A stretch of 64,000 bases of DNA from Pseudoalteromonas viridis (GTDB lineage Bacteria > Pseudomonadota > Gammaproteobacteria > Enterobacterales > Alteromonadaceae), in the NCBI RefSeq assembly GCF_017742995.1, contig NZ_CP072426.1:992001-1056000 (forward strand). The letters run 5' to 3'. The translations under genes and the position numbers were made by a program. The notes under the pieces were generated by a model. That model saw only the letters and a program-made list of their open reading frames with translations, made no database searches and was not told where the DNA came from. This document shows positions 10,701-21,454 of the stretch, in pieces; position 1 is the stretch's first letter, and every line of letters starts with the position of its first letter.

Positions 10701-11840
10701 TAGGGTCAGGTAGTAGTCTCCCGACAGCGGTTGTTCACTGGTGTTTGTCAGTGCGCTATCTGCAAATAAGGCAGCTTGCGTCTGTTCGAATACGTCGGGA
10801 AGCGCAGTCGACAACTCAGCGAACAATTGCTCGCTAAGCTGCAAATTGCTTGCCAATTCAAGTGTCGAGCTCATTCCCTCGGGCAATAACGCCATATCAT
10901 GGTCAACTAAAACCTTTAACAAAATTGCCTGTTCGTACTTGGCCCGAGTACTGATGGCACGCTTCGCCACTTTGAGCTGCTCAGCAGAATCAAACGCATT
11001 TTCCATCTGTTGCAACTGGGCAAATTCAGCCGTGGTAACATTGGTCACATTCACATCATGCAACTCACCGGCGGCCAGAACGCCATCTTCACCGGCCGTA
11101 TCAACCAGTGAGGCCAGCGTACTCAGTTGAGAGACAAACACAACACGCTGCTGCTCACCCGTCCCCGTTGCCGTGAGCCTGACCAGTGCCTGTGCATCGG
11201 ACTCGTCCGCCGTGACCGGCAAAGTGTAAAAGCCCTGCGCATCAGCCTGAGTGACAAATTGTGTATCACCTATCGTTGCCACCACATGTGCATGAGCGAC
11301 TGGCTTATCCGTCACCTGGCCTGTTAGCTGGAGCGCCAGCTCATTACGCTTAAAGGTGATCTGATGTGCCGCTTCACTGCTCGCCCCCAGCTCATCGGTC
11401 ACGGTGACACTAAAAGTAACCGTGGTGTCCTTTTGAATATCCGGAGATTTAACCAGGAGTTCAGCGCCGTCAAACCCATTCATTTCAAACGCCAACGCCG
11501 ACTCGGTGCGCCACAGGTATTTCAACTCATGGCCCTCGGCATCGCTTGCGCTGACCGACAGTCGCACTTCCTCACGCTCTTTGGCCTGCTGTGGAGCACT
11601 GATTTCAAGCACAGGAGACTGATTATCAGCCGTTACCGTTGTATCATCGCCATTTTTATCAGGCTCTTCCGTCTGGTCACCACTGCCACTCTTATCAGGC
11701 ACCACCGTCTGGTCACCACTGCCACTCTTATCAGGCACTGCCGCCGGGCTGTCAGTACCAGAGCCACAGGCGGACACAAGGAACATCAGTCCCAGCCAAA
11801 GCACAGTTGTTCTCAACGTTAGCAAAGTCGATTTCTCCAA
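7725..11840 (-). CDS. Large lipoprotein of unknown function
   Basis: The protein is 1371 residues. The start carries a lipoprotein signal with lipobox Val-Ser-Ala-Cys (Cys25), so the protein is probably lipid-anchored. Residues 36-65 are a linker of 12-residue repeats (Pro-Asp-Lys-Ser-Gly-Ser-Gly-Asp-Gln-Thr). Residues of about 75-165 look like a PKD/Ig-like domain. Next comes a carboxypeptidase-regulatory-like segment ('LTGQVTDKPVAHAHVVA', about 170-240). Beyond that are several hundred residues of beta-rich sequence containing repeated 'W.....D.' strand patterns and two Cys-pair regions, which I cannot assign to a family. There is no catalytic motif. The gene seems to be monocistronic, and a GC-rich hairpin (7681-7696) lies beyond its end. 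Confidence 0.7.
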   Translation of the reverse strand: MEKSTLLTLRTTVLWLGLMFLVSACGSGTDSPAAVPDKSGSGDQTVVPDKSGSGDQTEEPDKNGDDTTVTADNQSPVLEISAPQQAKEREEVRLSVSASDAEGHELKYLWRTESALAFEMNGFDGAELLVKSPDIQKDTTVTFSVTVTDELGASSEAAHQITFKRNELALQLTGQVTDKPVAHAHVVATIGDTQFVTQADAQGFYTLPVTADESDAQALVRLTATGTGEQQRVVFVSQLSTLASLVDTAGEDGVLAAGELHDVNVTNVTTAEFAQLQQMENAFDSAEQLKVAKRAISTRAKYEQAILLKVLVDHDMALLPEGMSSTLELASNLQLSEQLFAELSTALPDVFEQTQAALFADSALTNTSEQPLSGDYYLTLPEKFNHLLLKLSFNSDGTGTLLAEQAVPFSWQQQGQTITFTFDTSSIVIGKLNWVKYTLESLQLTVLEGSEPYIEVQTEFGYSMDFSFSEHIQKQSQKAYGQLIPPKSLLTFNAAELIGTWQIQHYAFNSELGQLQQFEFLADGQARQVSNAQVWQWQLSDNTLVLSNNTQILTFRLLQRLPFGLKFVATGSLASHHPMPNQAVFVKQQDTDFSQIDFTGQWQTQFQLNNYEQHVFYDKNFYRRSIREPLQWRVADDKVIVEGYLWFEQQVQHCDLSHPACELQVHAEFELLAYWQDKLAVRYTYPNEHWMQENNVPQHYLAVYSLHQSETQNALSVLSDFTYQKWYSINNDPMDNFILDMDCPSLGGMCVPVIEHGTKRYDVEARGSLLLLTDRASAEHAVLEITAVTATEYDICIRKPDAVCNSANTSRYSQQGPLRNIEIEIEGNGQVVAHSDTFNVGQPVHLSIEPGQGYAVGEVSGCEGYYEPERLVYSIYETTQDCVVSAVFVKDNGLLGQVRLLQNDDYFPRYFDFQVNSDGTGRLSSVELQFVEFNWDYLGDHGLSATLAAPQNTYTWYPTTIDGQSVWLDIYLIGFDIQPGSADQLEVNWHLEYRNADVVHQTVSKTDVLTDSRKITPVALAEPVGSWLLAQSGHGHYFAPHHNNDDYFSHGQNPILLTLAEGGTGSISSWSLGDEQEAENTVEIEWEQSEAGILITNKTRYEPQLQLTPYEAVDGGLRFNVIYPDDLLSDTSLGRSGFMVKQQPGSVAISDYAGMWRFVTRPQGPSFAGLEVYESGVVRSGSDYIGTRVSMLPGELLLEDYIAEGSGEVDPDCHAQRSDCILNNVVKHQIIARAPGKLFTVESWPALYPEAISTSMLRIIEHADIQAFTRFEPYMLLRTELFELVDGTDPVRWYFHRDWDANTRMLSNRDGYFPITLNDNGQIEYSHHGETYYITLLSASEAGLLVCKYSQYESCDDSKQIFLSYESRQPE
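11664..11735 (-). repeat. 36-bp tandem repeat in a lipoprotein linker
   Basis: Two near-identical 36-bp copies encode Pro-Asp-Lys-Ser-Gly-Ser-Gly-Asp-Gln-Thr plus two variable residues, followed by a degenerate third copy. The repeat forms the acidic, flexible linker after the lipidated Cys. The unit keeps the reading frame. Confidence 0.75.
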
Positions 11841-12290
11841 TTTAAAATCACTCGGGTTGCCAGTGTCTTCTAAAACCCCGGCGACAAATTATTGCAAAGC
11901 GCGGGATTGTACACTTGCCGCTCAAATGACACAATTAATGACCAAGGCAGCGCCACAAAAAAGCCTGTCTGTCACAATCGTTTTTAATAAATTCAACCAG
12001 GTAGGATGTGTAAAGCTATGTAAACAATGGTCATATCAAAGCACCATTTCAGGCAGGATCAACTCAGTAAATCAGCTTCAGGCCGTTACCCAGCGCGTGG
12101 GCAAACCTGTTTATTTAAAGGTCAAAGGTTACAGGTCAAAGATCAGACCATTGCCTTGTATCATAAGTCGGCCGATCAGATTATGAACTTGCTTGCTGGC
12201 TGGCGACAAAGACAAATAACCATGTAGGTCAGCGGCGCATCATCAGCTGCGCCGCACTTCAGTGTAAGGTATTCGCAGTATTAGCGAACG
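11841..12290. other. 450-bp intergenic stretch
   Basis: This lies between the start of the 1371-residue lipoprotein gene and the end of the YiaD-like gene, both on the minus strand. It presumably holds the promoter of the former and the transcript end of the latter. The only structure I see is a GC-rich hairpin at 12232-12255. The open frames in it lack family resemblance and good ribosome sites. Confidence 0.5.
12232..12255 (-). terminator. Hairpin downstream of the YiaD-like gene
   Basis: A perfect 8-bp GC-rich stem (12232-12239 with 12248-12255) and an 8-base loop lie about 35 bases past the stop on the minus strand. No T run follows, so it may be a weak terminator or a 3' end stabiliser. 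Confidence 0.4.
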
Positions 12291-12920
12291 CTACGACGCC
12301 TGATTGGGAATAATCTTGATCTCCACGCGGCGGTTTTGCGCTTTGCCCTGCTCAGTGTTGTTGCTGGCGACAGGCTGAGATTCTCCCATCCCTTGCGCGT
12401 GTATACGTGCCGGGTTTATCTGGTAGGACAGCAAAGACTGCTTCACGCTATTTGCCCGTTGCTCTGAAAGCGTCTGGTTGAACCCGGCTGAACCGGCCGA
12501 GTCGGTGTGACCAATGATGGTCAGAAAGGTTTTGTCGTATTTTTGCATGACCCGGGCAATCCCCTGTAATGTATTGTTAAAACCCGGACTAATGGTCGAC
12601 TGGCCGGTGGCAAAGGTGATATTGGCAGGCAGCACCAGGCGCATCTGATCGCCCTCGCGCACCACTTCTACGCCGGTGCCCGCAAGCTCTTCGTTAAAAG
12701 CCGCTTCCTGTTGATCCATGTAATTACCAATGGCTGCACCGGCAATGGCGCCCACCGCCGCACCAATGGCAATGCGCTTGTCTTTATGATTACCCGTGGC
12801 TTTGCCCAACACAGCGCCCGTTGCTGCACCTATCGCCGCGCCTTTGCCGGTGTTATTCATTTCACATCCCGATAAGGCAGCCAGTGCAGCGGCGCCCAGT
12901 AGTATCTTATTGATTGTCAT
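12291..12920 (-). CDS. yiaD: YiaD-like OmpA family lipoprotein with glycine zipper
   Basis: The chosen start (12920) is eight codons inside the longest frame, because CAGGA lies at good spacing before that ATG and the protein then begins directly with a lipoprotein signal ending Leu-Ser-Gly-Cys. A glycine-zipper region follows ('GAAIGAATGAVLG', then 'GAAVGAIAGAAIG'). The C-terminal half is an OmpA domain with 'ITFATGQSTI', 'IGHTDSAGS' and 'AQNRRVEI' motifs that bind peptidoglycan. The order matches E. coli YiaD closely. Expected role: outer-membrane lipoprotein linking membrane and cell wall. Confidence 0.88.
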   Translation of the reverse strand: MTINKILLGAAALAALSGCEMNNTGKGAAIGAATGAVLGKATGNHKDKRIAIGAAVGAIAGAAIGNYMDQQEAAFNEELAGTGVEVVREGDQMRLVLPANITFATGQSTISPGFNNTLQGIARVMQKYDKTFLTIIGHTDSAGSAGFNQTLSEQRANSVKQSLLSYQINPARIHAQGMGESQPVASNNTEQGKAQNRRVEIKIIPNQAS

Positions 12921-13069
12921 ATTCATTCCTGAGTTAAATTTCATTATCTTAATTATTGCAATAAAAAATTAACTCGAACTGAAGCGGTGGTGAGCAGACG
13001 CACAAGGTAGCGGTTCGATCTTTAATCCATCACACGCCTTGCACGACAGCACTCAGCGGTTCTGTTAGG

Positions 13070-14311
13070 ATGCCTTTTTTGCTTGTTAAACCTTTGGAAA
13101 AGCCTTTGAAACTGTTATTTCTATCTCGCTTACTGGTGTTACCTGCCTTGCTGTTGACGCTGACAACGCAGGCCGTGCCTGTCTATGTACAAGCCGGACC
13201 GGGGAGCTTTAACCATGCCGCACTTGACTTACTCGCCGCCCGTAAGCATACGGATTATCAGCGCTTTTACTCTGGCACACCGGCGCATACCTATGCCAGT
13301 GCGGCGCAGGCACAGGCCTGGGCCTTCAGCGCATTAGCCAACTCCACCATTGAAGGGCAACTGGTCCCGGCCATTGTGGATGCAATGCGCAGCTATCAGG
13401 TCACGGAGCTCAGCGCGGCCGTACACATGCCCATCGAGATGTGTGTATTTGGTTTGACTAAAACCGGTAAAATCTCCCATGCAGCCTCGCACCCGGCAGC
13501 GCTAAAACAGATCGGCCGCTGGCTCAGTGCACATCAGATCCAAACCAAGCCAGTACCTAAAGGCACCAACGAAGCCGCGCGTTTACTCGCCGCTGGCCAG
13601 TTTGACCAAAACACAGTGGCAGTGGGCAGTTGTGCACTCAAAGCCGTGTACCCTCAGCTAACGTTGCGTGAGATAGGCATTCAGGATAATCCAGATAACC
13701 ACACCCTGTTCGGTCTGATGAAGATGGAAAAACGGCCGCAGCCGATCAGCGAAGACGAAGCGCGCAGCGCACTGGCGCAAGTGGTTAGCCAGGCTAATAC
13801 GCTGATAAATACACGCACAGATTCGGCAAAAGTGTTGTTCTCACACATCAACCAGCGCCTTGCGCAGATGCAACCCGTGGCACTGTTTAAAGCGCAAAAA
13901 CACAAGCCCATCGAAGATTTATCCCGTGAAGCCGTAGTGCTGTCAAAGGCGCTGGAACAAGCCCAGCAGCAATGCCTCGATACTGGCAGTGTTGAAGCAT
14001 TTTTCCAGGCGCAAATGGATGCAGCCAAGGCCATTCAATACAGATACCGGGCACAATGGCTCGCAGAGGGCGTACCAAACCAGCAAGCCGACCTGACACA
14101 ACTGAGAAACACCTTAAATCAGCTCGGCGCAGCTATACTCGAGACCCTAACCCAGTACCTTGCCAGGCATGGTAACCTGACTGGCGAACTGGCAGCTGTG
14201 TTCAGGCAGTCTGTTAATACCGATAACCTGTCAGAAAAAGATAAAAACAGGCTCTATGCGGCGCTGCAAAACGTACGCCGGGTGGAAAACTGTACTATCA
14301 CGCCTTTATAG
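13070..14311 (+). CDS. Exported prephenate dehydratase fused to AroQ-gamma chorismate mutase
   Basis: The protein is 413 residues. A signal peptide spans about residues 13-41. Residues 42-225 follow prephenate dehydratase (PDT) order: GPGSFNHAA, 'ANSTIEG', 'SHPAALKQ', and 'IQDNPDNHTLF' holding the catalytic Thr at 212. No ACT regulatory domain follows. Residues of about 250-335 match the secreted AroQ-gamma chorismate mutases: Arg263, Lys274 and Arg286 have the spacing of Arg49, Lys60 and Arg72 in the M. tuberculosis enzyme, and Gln323 sits where that enzyme has Glu109. The two domains would convert chorismate to prephenate and then phenylpyruvate in the periplasm. The domain order is the reverse of cytosolic PheA. 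A TTG at 13106 with GGA upstream is an alternative start directly before the signal peptide. Neighbours do not suggest an operon. A strong terminator follows. Confidence 0.85.
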   Translation: MPFLLVKPLEKPLKLLFLSRLLVLPALLLTLTTQAVPVYVQAGPGSFNHAALDLLAARKHTDYQRFYSGTPAHTYASAAQAQAWAFSALANSTIEGQLVPAIVDAMRSYQVTELSAAVHMPIEMCVFGLTKTGKISHAASHPAALKQIGRWLSAHQIQTKPVPKGTNEAARLLAAGQFDQNTVAVGSCALKAVYPQLTLREIGIQDNPDNHTLFGLMKMEKRPQPISEDEARSALAQVVSQANTLINTRTDSAKVLFSHINQRLAQMQPVALFKAQKHKPIEDLSREAVVLSKALEQAQQQCLDTGSVEAFFQAQMDAAKAIQYRYRAQWLAEGVPNQQADLTQLRNTLNQLGAAILETLTQYLARHGNLTGELAAVFRQSVNTDNLSEKDKNRLYAALQNVRRVENCTITPL

Positions 14312-14381
14312 TTTAAACGTCGAAAGTTGCGATGGTCATCTGCCATGGTATGACGGCTTGTAAATTCGACATTCAGAGTAT

Positions 14382-14417
14382 AAAAAACCGCCATCACTCA
14401 CATGATGGCGCTTTTTT
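14382..14417. terminator. Bidirectional intrinsic terminator
   Basis: A perfect 8-bp stem (14389-14396 with 14403-14410) with a 6-base loop is flanked by six A on one side and six T on the other. It can end both the dehydratase-mutase transcript and the convergent protease transcript. Confidence 0.88.
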
Positions 14418-14461
14418 ATGTCATGAGGGAGTTAATTGTCCCTGCGCTCTCGTTAGTTGGG

Positions 14462-17047
<2,586 letters not shown>

Positions 17048-17238
17048 GGAGAAATTCCTGAATTAAAACTTCTTTTTTACTTTGTACATATTCTTCAACA
17101 AATTATCACAAAAATGTCCCTAATCATAAAACAAAGTACATAACCCGCACCAACTGAGCAAAAAACACACAATGCCACATTGACCGAATCTGGCTTGCAA
17201 AGGGCTTGCTGCAACAGAGCTGTTGAGCATTGGAACAT

Positions 17239-17266
17239 TGACTGACCGAAGTCGTTCGGTCAGTCA
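17239..17266. promoter_or_regulatory. Perfect 12-bp inverted repeat, possible operator
   Basis: TGACTGACCGAA and TTCGGTCAGTCA flank the 4-base centre GTCG. There is no T run on either side, so this is not a standard terminator. It lies between the end of the S9 peptidase gene and about 190 bases upstream of the protease gene, both on the minus strand. The TGACTGACCG half-site resembles TetR-family operators, but no regulator gene is adjacent. Confidence 0.45.
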
Positions 17267-17316
17267 AGCAACATAGACATGTCACAGGCCCCATTGCAGG
17301 GCCCATAATAGGTTAG

Positions 17317-19218
17317 TTAAAGTGTGTCATCCAGCCACTTGAAGAACTCACGCTGCCAGACAATGCCGTTTTGTGGCGAAAGCACCCAGTGGTTCTCTTC
17401 AGGGAAATACAGGAAGCGGCTTTTCAGACCACGCAATTTTGCCGCCTGGAATGCCTGGATCCCCTGCTCCAGCGGCACTCGGTAATCTTTACCACCGTGG
17501 ATAACAAACATAGGCGCATCCCATTTATCAACATAGCTGATTGGGTTAAAGGCCGAATAAGTTTTGTCGGTCGCGGCGTTTTTATCCCAGTATGCCCCGC
17601 CAAACTCGTGGTTCACAAAGAAAATTTCTTCTGTGCTGCCATACATGCTACGCAAGTCGAAGATGCCGCAGTGGGCAATGAAAGACTTGAAGCGACCATC
17701 GTGATTGCCAGCTAAATAAAACGCTGAATAGCCACCAAAGCTTGCGCCAACAGCGGCGATACGCGATTTATCCACGTACGGTGCTTTAGCAACCTCATCA
17801 ATCGCATCCAGGTAATCCTGCATCACCTTGCCACCCCAATCTTGCGTAATGTCTTCGTTCCACTTAACGCCATGTCCCGGCATACCGCGGCGGTTTGGCG
17901 CAACCACAATATAGCCCTGTGATGCCATCACCTGGAAATTCCAGCGGAAAGAATAAAACTGTGATAATGCCGACTGAGGTCCGCCTTGCAAATACAACAA
18001 AGTTGGGTATTTCTTAGTTTCGTCAAAGTTTGGCGGATAGATCACCCAGCTCAGCATATCCTGGCCATCTTTGGTCTTTACCATCTGCTTTTTAACAGTT
18101 GGCAGGTCCAATTCTGCGTAAAGCGCATCGTTGACCTTGGTCAGCGCGCTCAGCTTTTGGCTTTTCAGGTCAAAGCGATAGATTTCATTCGCTTTGTTCA
18201 TGCTATTGCGCGTTACCACTAACTGGTTATCCAGCGCAGCCACAATGCCGTTCACATCAAACTGACCTTGGGTTAGCTGTTTAATGACCGGTCGGGCTTT
18301 TGGATTGGTGGTCACGGAAACCTGGAATAACTGAATAGTCCCGTCGGTGGGCGCCACAAAGTAGATGTGCTTGCCATCATGGCTCCACTTAAAGCTGTTT
18401 ACTGTGCCATCCCAATGCGCGGTCAGGTTAATATTAAAATTCTTGGCTCTGATTATGATGTCATTTTTGTCGGCTTCATAACCCGGCGTGGTCATTTGTA
18501 ACCAGGCAAGATGCCCTTTTGGCGAGAAAGCCGGATACTTATCGTAACCCGGGTTGCTTTGGGTCAGATTGACGGTCTCTTTACTGGTCAGATTATAGCG
18601 GTAGATATCCGTATTGGTGCTCGACACATACTCAGCACCGGTCAGCTTCTTGCTTACATAGTAGATGTTTTCGCCCTTTGGCCCCCAGATATAATCACTG
18701 CCACCGCCAAATGGCGAGGTAGGGCTGTCAAAGGGTTGCCCCTGCATGATGTCGACTTTTTCTTCTGTTTTCAGGTCCTGATAAAACACATGCTTGTAGC
18801 TGCCATCTTTCCACGTGTCCCAGTGACGATAGTTCAAATCGTCAAACACATAAGCATTCGCCTGAGTCAGCGCCTTGTGTCTGTCCGTTGCCAGAACCGC
18901 TTCCACTGCAACTTTTTCATGGAACAGCTTTTTGCTGCCGTCCGGAGAAACTTTGCTATTTGCCAGCAGTCCCTGGTATGCATCCAGCAACTGCGGTGTA
19001 CCCCCTTTAAGTGGCACCTGATACACTTTGCTGGCAAAATTATTTTGCTCAACACTAGGCGTAGTTACTTGATAAATCACATGAGTTTTATCTTTATTTA
19101 GCCCCAGCGCGCTTACGCGTTTTACCTGCCAGAGTTTTTCTGGCGTCATTACCTCTTTAGCAGCCACGCCAGTTGTTACAGCCAGCCCCAGGCCAGCATA
19201 TGCAAGAATTCGCAACAT
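17317..19218 (-). CDS. Exported S9 family peptidase (prolyl oligopeptidase/acylaminoacyl-peptidase type)
   Basis: The protein is 633 residues. A signal peptide covers about residues 1-20 (ending Gly-Val-Ala-Ala). The N-terminal 390 residues are a beta-propeller with WD40-like repeats ('PAFSPKGHLAW', 'FKWSHDGKHIYFVA'). The C-terminal alpha/beta-hydrolase domain carries the triad: Ser in Gly-Ala-Ser-Phe-Gly-Gly, Asp in 'HGGKDYRVP', His in 'EENHWV'. These enzymes remove di- or oligopeptides from short peptides, and a periplasmic site is expected. The gene is separate from its neighbours. A second exported S9 peptidase lies 2.2 kb further on. Confidence 0.9.
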   Translation of the reverse strand: MLRILAYAGLGLAVTTGVAAKEVMTPEKLWQVKRVSALGLNKDKTHVIYQVTTPSVEQNNFASKVYQVPLKGGTPQLLDAYQGLLANSKVSPDGSKKLFHEKVAVEAVLATDRHKALTQANAYVFDDLNYRHWDTWKDGSYKHVFYQDLKTEEKVDIMQGQPFDSPTSPFGGGSDYIWGPKGENIYYVSKKLTGAEYVSSTNTDIYRYNLTSKETVNLTQSNPGYDKYPAFSPKGHLAWLQMTTPGYEADKNDIIIRAKNFNINLTAHWDGTVNSFKWSHDGKHIYFVAPTDGTIQLFQVSVTTNPKARPVIKQLTQGQFDVNGIVAALDNQLVVTRNSMNKANEIYRFDLKSQKLSALTKVNDALYAELDLPTVKKQMVKTKDGQDMLSWVIYPPNFDETKKYPTLLYLQGGPQSALSQFYSFRWNFQVMASQGYIVVAPNRRGMPGHGVKWNEDITQDWGGKVMQDYLDAIDEVAKAPYVDKSRIAAVGASFGGYSAFYLAGNHDGRFKSFIAHCGIFDLRSMYGSTEEIFFVNHEFGGAYWDKNAATDKTYSAFNPISYVDKWDAPMFVIHGGKDYRVPLEQGIQAFQAAKLRGLKSRFLYFPEENHWVLSPQNGIVWQREFFKWLDDTL

Positions 19219-19327
19219 CGCGAAATACCTCCGAAAATTGAATCCCGGCTAGACTACCTAAATCGGCATTAACTTAAAAGAGATAGCGATGAGAGGTTAT
19301 GGCAACCAGTGGTAACCGTCGTTCAGA

Positions 19328-20197
19328 TTAAGCGACAGGCCGTGTTTGGCCTATGATCTGCGCATAGCCACCAACGAATACCTTAGATATGCCTTGCTCG
19401 TCTGACTCAACCGATGCCGTAATACGCGAGGTACGCCCCATCGCGCTGCCTTGTTCAAAGGTAAAGTGATTGGACTGGCAGGGGTAAACGTATTGAGTCA
19501 GATAGCATGCCAGAGCACCACTGGCACTGCCGGTAGCAGACTCTTCAGGTATCCCAAATAGCGGCGCAAAGTTGCGACAACGTGCTGTGAACACTTCTCC
19601 TTCATCACACAATTCGAACGCATGTAAGCCTATGACGTTATGTTGACGAGAAAAGTTGCTCAGCGCCATGTCATTGACCTTAAGCTTATCGAGATACCCT
19701 TCAGGCACAGGCACTATGATATCCGCCAGACCCGTTGAAATAACCTCCAAGGGTAACTGAGTCGACGCCAATATGGATTTATCAAGCCCGATTAATGCTG
19801 AGATCTCGGCATAGTCAAAGCGCTTAAGATACAGCGGCAGGTTTTGCGACATCACAATGTGCCCATCAGCCTCTATTGTTACCCCAAGCCGGCCCGCTTT
19901 GGTATTTTGCTGATAGCGCCCCTGGGTAAGCACGCCCTGCTCAAACATCACGTGGAACGCGGCCATAGTAGCATGACCACAAAAATCGACTTCAGCGGTT
20001 GGTGTAAAAAAGGACACGGCAAAATCTGCATCACTGGCAGAGGATACAAAGGCAGTCTCAGAAAAGCCAACCTCCCGGGCAATAGCCAGCTTTTGCTCAT
20101 CTTTCAGCCCATCCGCCTGCAGCACCACACCAGCAGGGTTTCCCCCCTTGCCTTGCTCAGTAAAGGCATTAACCAAATATACGTTGATTTGATGCAA
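19328..20197 (-). CDS. PhzF family isomerase-like protein
   Basis: The start is placed at a TTG (20195-20197), because GGGAGA stands six bases before it and the protein then begins 'HQINVYLVNAFTEQ', as PhzF proteins do. An ATG 13 codons further upstream lacks such a site. The product has about 289 residues. The 'GNPAGVVL' motif, the Glu in 'GFSETAFV' (the acid/base position of PhzF) and 'ESATGSASGAL' (the usual G-D-x-A-T-G-S loop) are all present. The family includes PhzF, which isomerises dihydro-3-hydroxyanthranilate in phenazine synthesis, but most members have other, often unknown, substrates and there are no other phenazine genes here. The next gene upstream is the YddG-like exporter. 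Confidence 0.85.
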   Translation of the reverse strand: MHQINVYLVNAFTEQGKGGNPAGVVLQADGLKDEQKLAIAREVGFSETAFVSSASDADFAVSFFTPTAEVDFCGHATMAAFHVMFEQGVLTQGRYQQNTKAGRLGVTIEADGHIVMSQNLPLYLKRFDYAEISALIGLDKSILASTQLPLEVISTGLADIIVPVPEGYLDKLKVNDMALSNFSRQHNVIGLHAFELCDEGEVFTARCRNFAPLFGIPEESATGSASGALACYLTQYVYPCQSNHFTFEQGSAMGRTSRITASVESDEQGISKVFVGGYAQIIGQTRPVA

Positions 20198-20256
20198 TCG
20201 AGTTCTCCCTAATTTAAAGTGCAGGCACCGCCACATTCTGTTGCAACACCAGTTAC

Positions 20257-21149
20257 TTAATCATTAAACTTTCCTCTGGTCACCCACCAGCAAAGCAATG
20301 AACCAGCTGTCACCATACACACTCCTTGTACAAAACTCTGCGTCAGTACCAGCCCTAGGATCAGCGAAGACAAAGCAGTTGATAGCACAGGCGTAAAATA
20401 AGACAAGGTCGCAAGCAGCACCATGTTGCCACCAATAATGGCATAATTCCATAACGCGTATCCACTACCCAGCGCATCCCGGATATCAGGAGTAGACCAG
20501 CGGATTCAAGGGTCAACACCATAGCGGTTTCATCGCTGGCGGCAAATTTTACCCACAAGCTCATTGCCGTCAGCGAAAAGAACAAAGTTATCGCGTTTTG
20601 TCCATTGGCAATGCGTTTGGTTAAAACGCAATACACAGCCCATAGAAATGCGCCGCTCAATGCCATTGCATAGGTTGTTGGATTGGACGCGATATTTGCC
20701 AACAGCTGCTCAGGTGTTATGCCTTCATCGCCCGCGATACTCCAGGCAACCCCCAAAAAGGCCAACAAGATCCCTGGATATACCCAGATACTGCTCTTTT
20801 TGCCACTGATGATCACCGCCATTAATACTGTCAGTGCAGGCCATAAATAGTTGATCACCAACATCTCCAGCGCCTGTTGGCGGCTGTTTGCCATTGCAAG
20901 TGCGAGCGCCAGGCAAATCTCATAAGCAACAAACAAGCTGCCCCCGATCAAGATGTAACGCGGCGAATAATCGGGTACCCTGGGTATCCCCATAACCAGA
21001 ATCAAAAACACAGATGCCACCGTGTAGATAGAAGCGGCGCCGCCTACCGGGCCAAGCATTTCAGTCACTGCACGAACCAGCCCCATGACGGCGCTCCACA
21101 AAAAAATCGCAGCTACGCCGGCCAGCGTGTATTGATATGACTTATTCAT
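20257..21149 (-). pseudogene. yddG: YddG-type aromatic amino acid exporter (EamA/DMT), frameshifted near the 3' end
   Basis: The first 230 codons match YddG of enterobacteria closely in order and wording ('LGPVGGAASIYT', 'SLFVAYEICLALAL', 'VINYLWPALTVL', 'GAFLWAVYCVLT'). YddG is a ten-helix inner-membrane exporter of aromatic amino acids and paraquat-like compounds. At the GGG run on the coding strand (20478-20480) the frame is lost. The +1 frame then reads 'GYALWNYAIIGGNMVLLATLSYF', the expected last two or three helices, to a TAA at 20257-20259. One missing G restores a 297-residue protein. As read, the product ends in an unrelated tail. Either a recent mutation or a read error. Confidence 0.82.
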
Positions 21150-21454
21150 GATTTTGATTTTTAATGCTCCAAAGCTGAAGTTACAGTGCACCTGTAGTTA
21201 CCAACGTCCCGGAAAAACGTCAGGCTAAATAACAGGGCGAAAGATACATTGCCACACCTGTAAATATCAATCTTTTTAAAGCCTTATTGTCCTGTACTTA
21301 TGTTAAGCATCGGATAAAACTGCCCACTTACCGCGAATCTATTTCAAATGGTGTTACAACATATCATAAATAGGGTTTGTACTGAGCGACGGTTTGTATT
21401 CCCAGTGCTGGTGTATAAGCGGTCAACCACTAATATGAATAGAGTACTAAAACA

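Noticed and set aside
11857..12186. Plus-strand open frame of 109 codons
   Set aside because: No ribosome site, no family resemblance, and it sits in the promoter region of the minus-strand lipoprotein gene.
19328..20236. PhzF-like gene as evidence for phenazine production
   Set aside because: No other phz genes are present, and most PhzF-family proteins have unrelated or unknown roles.
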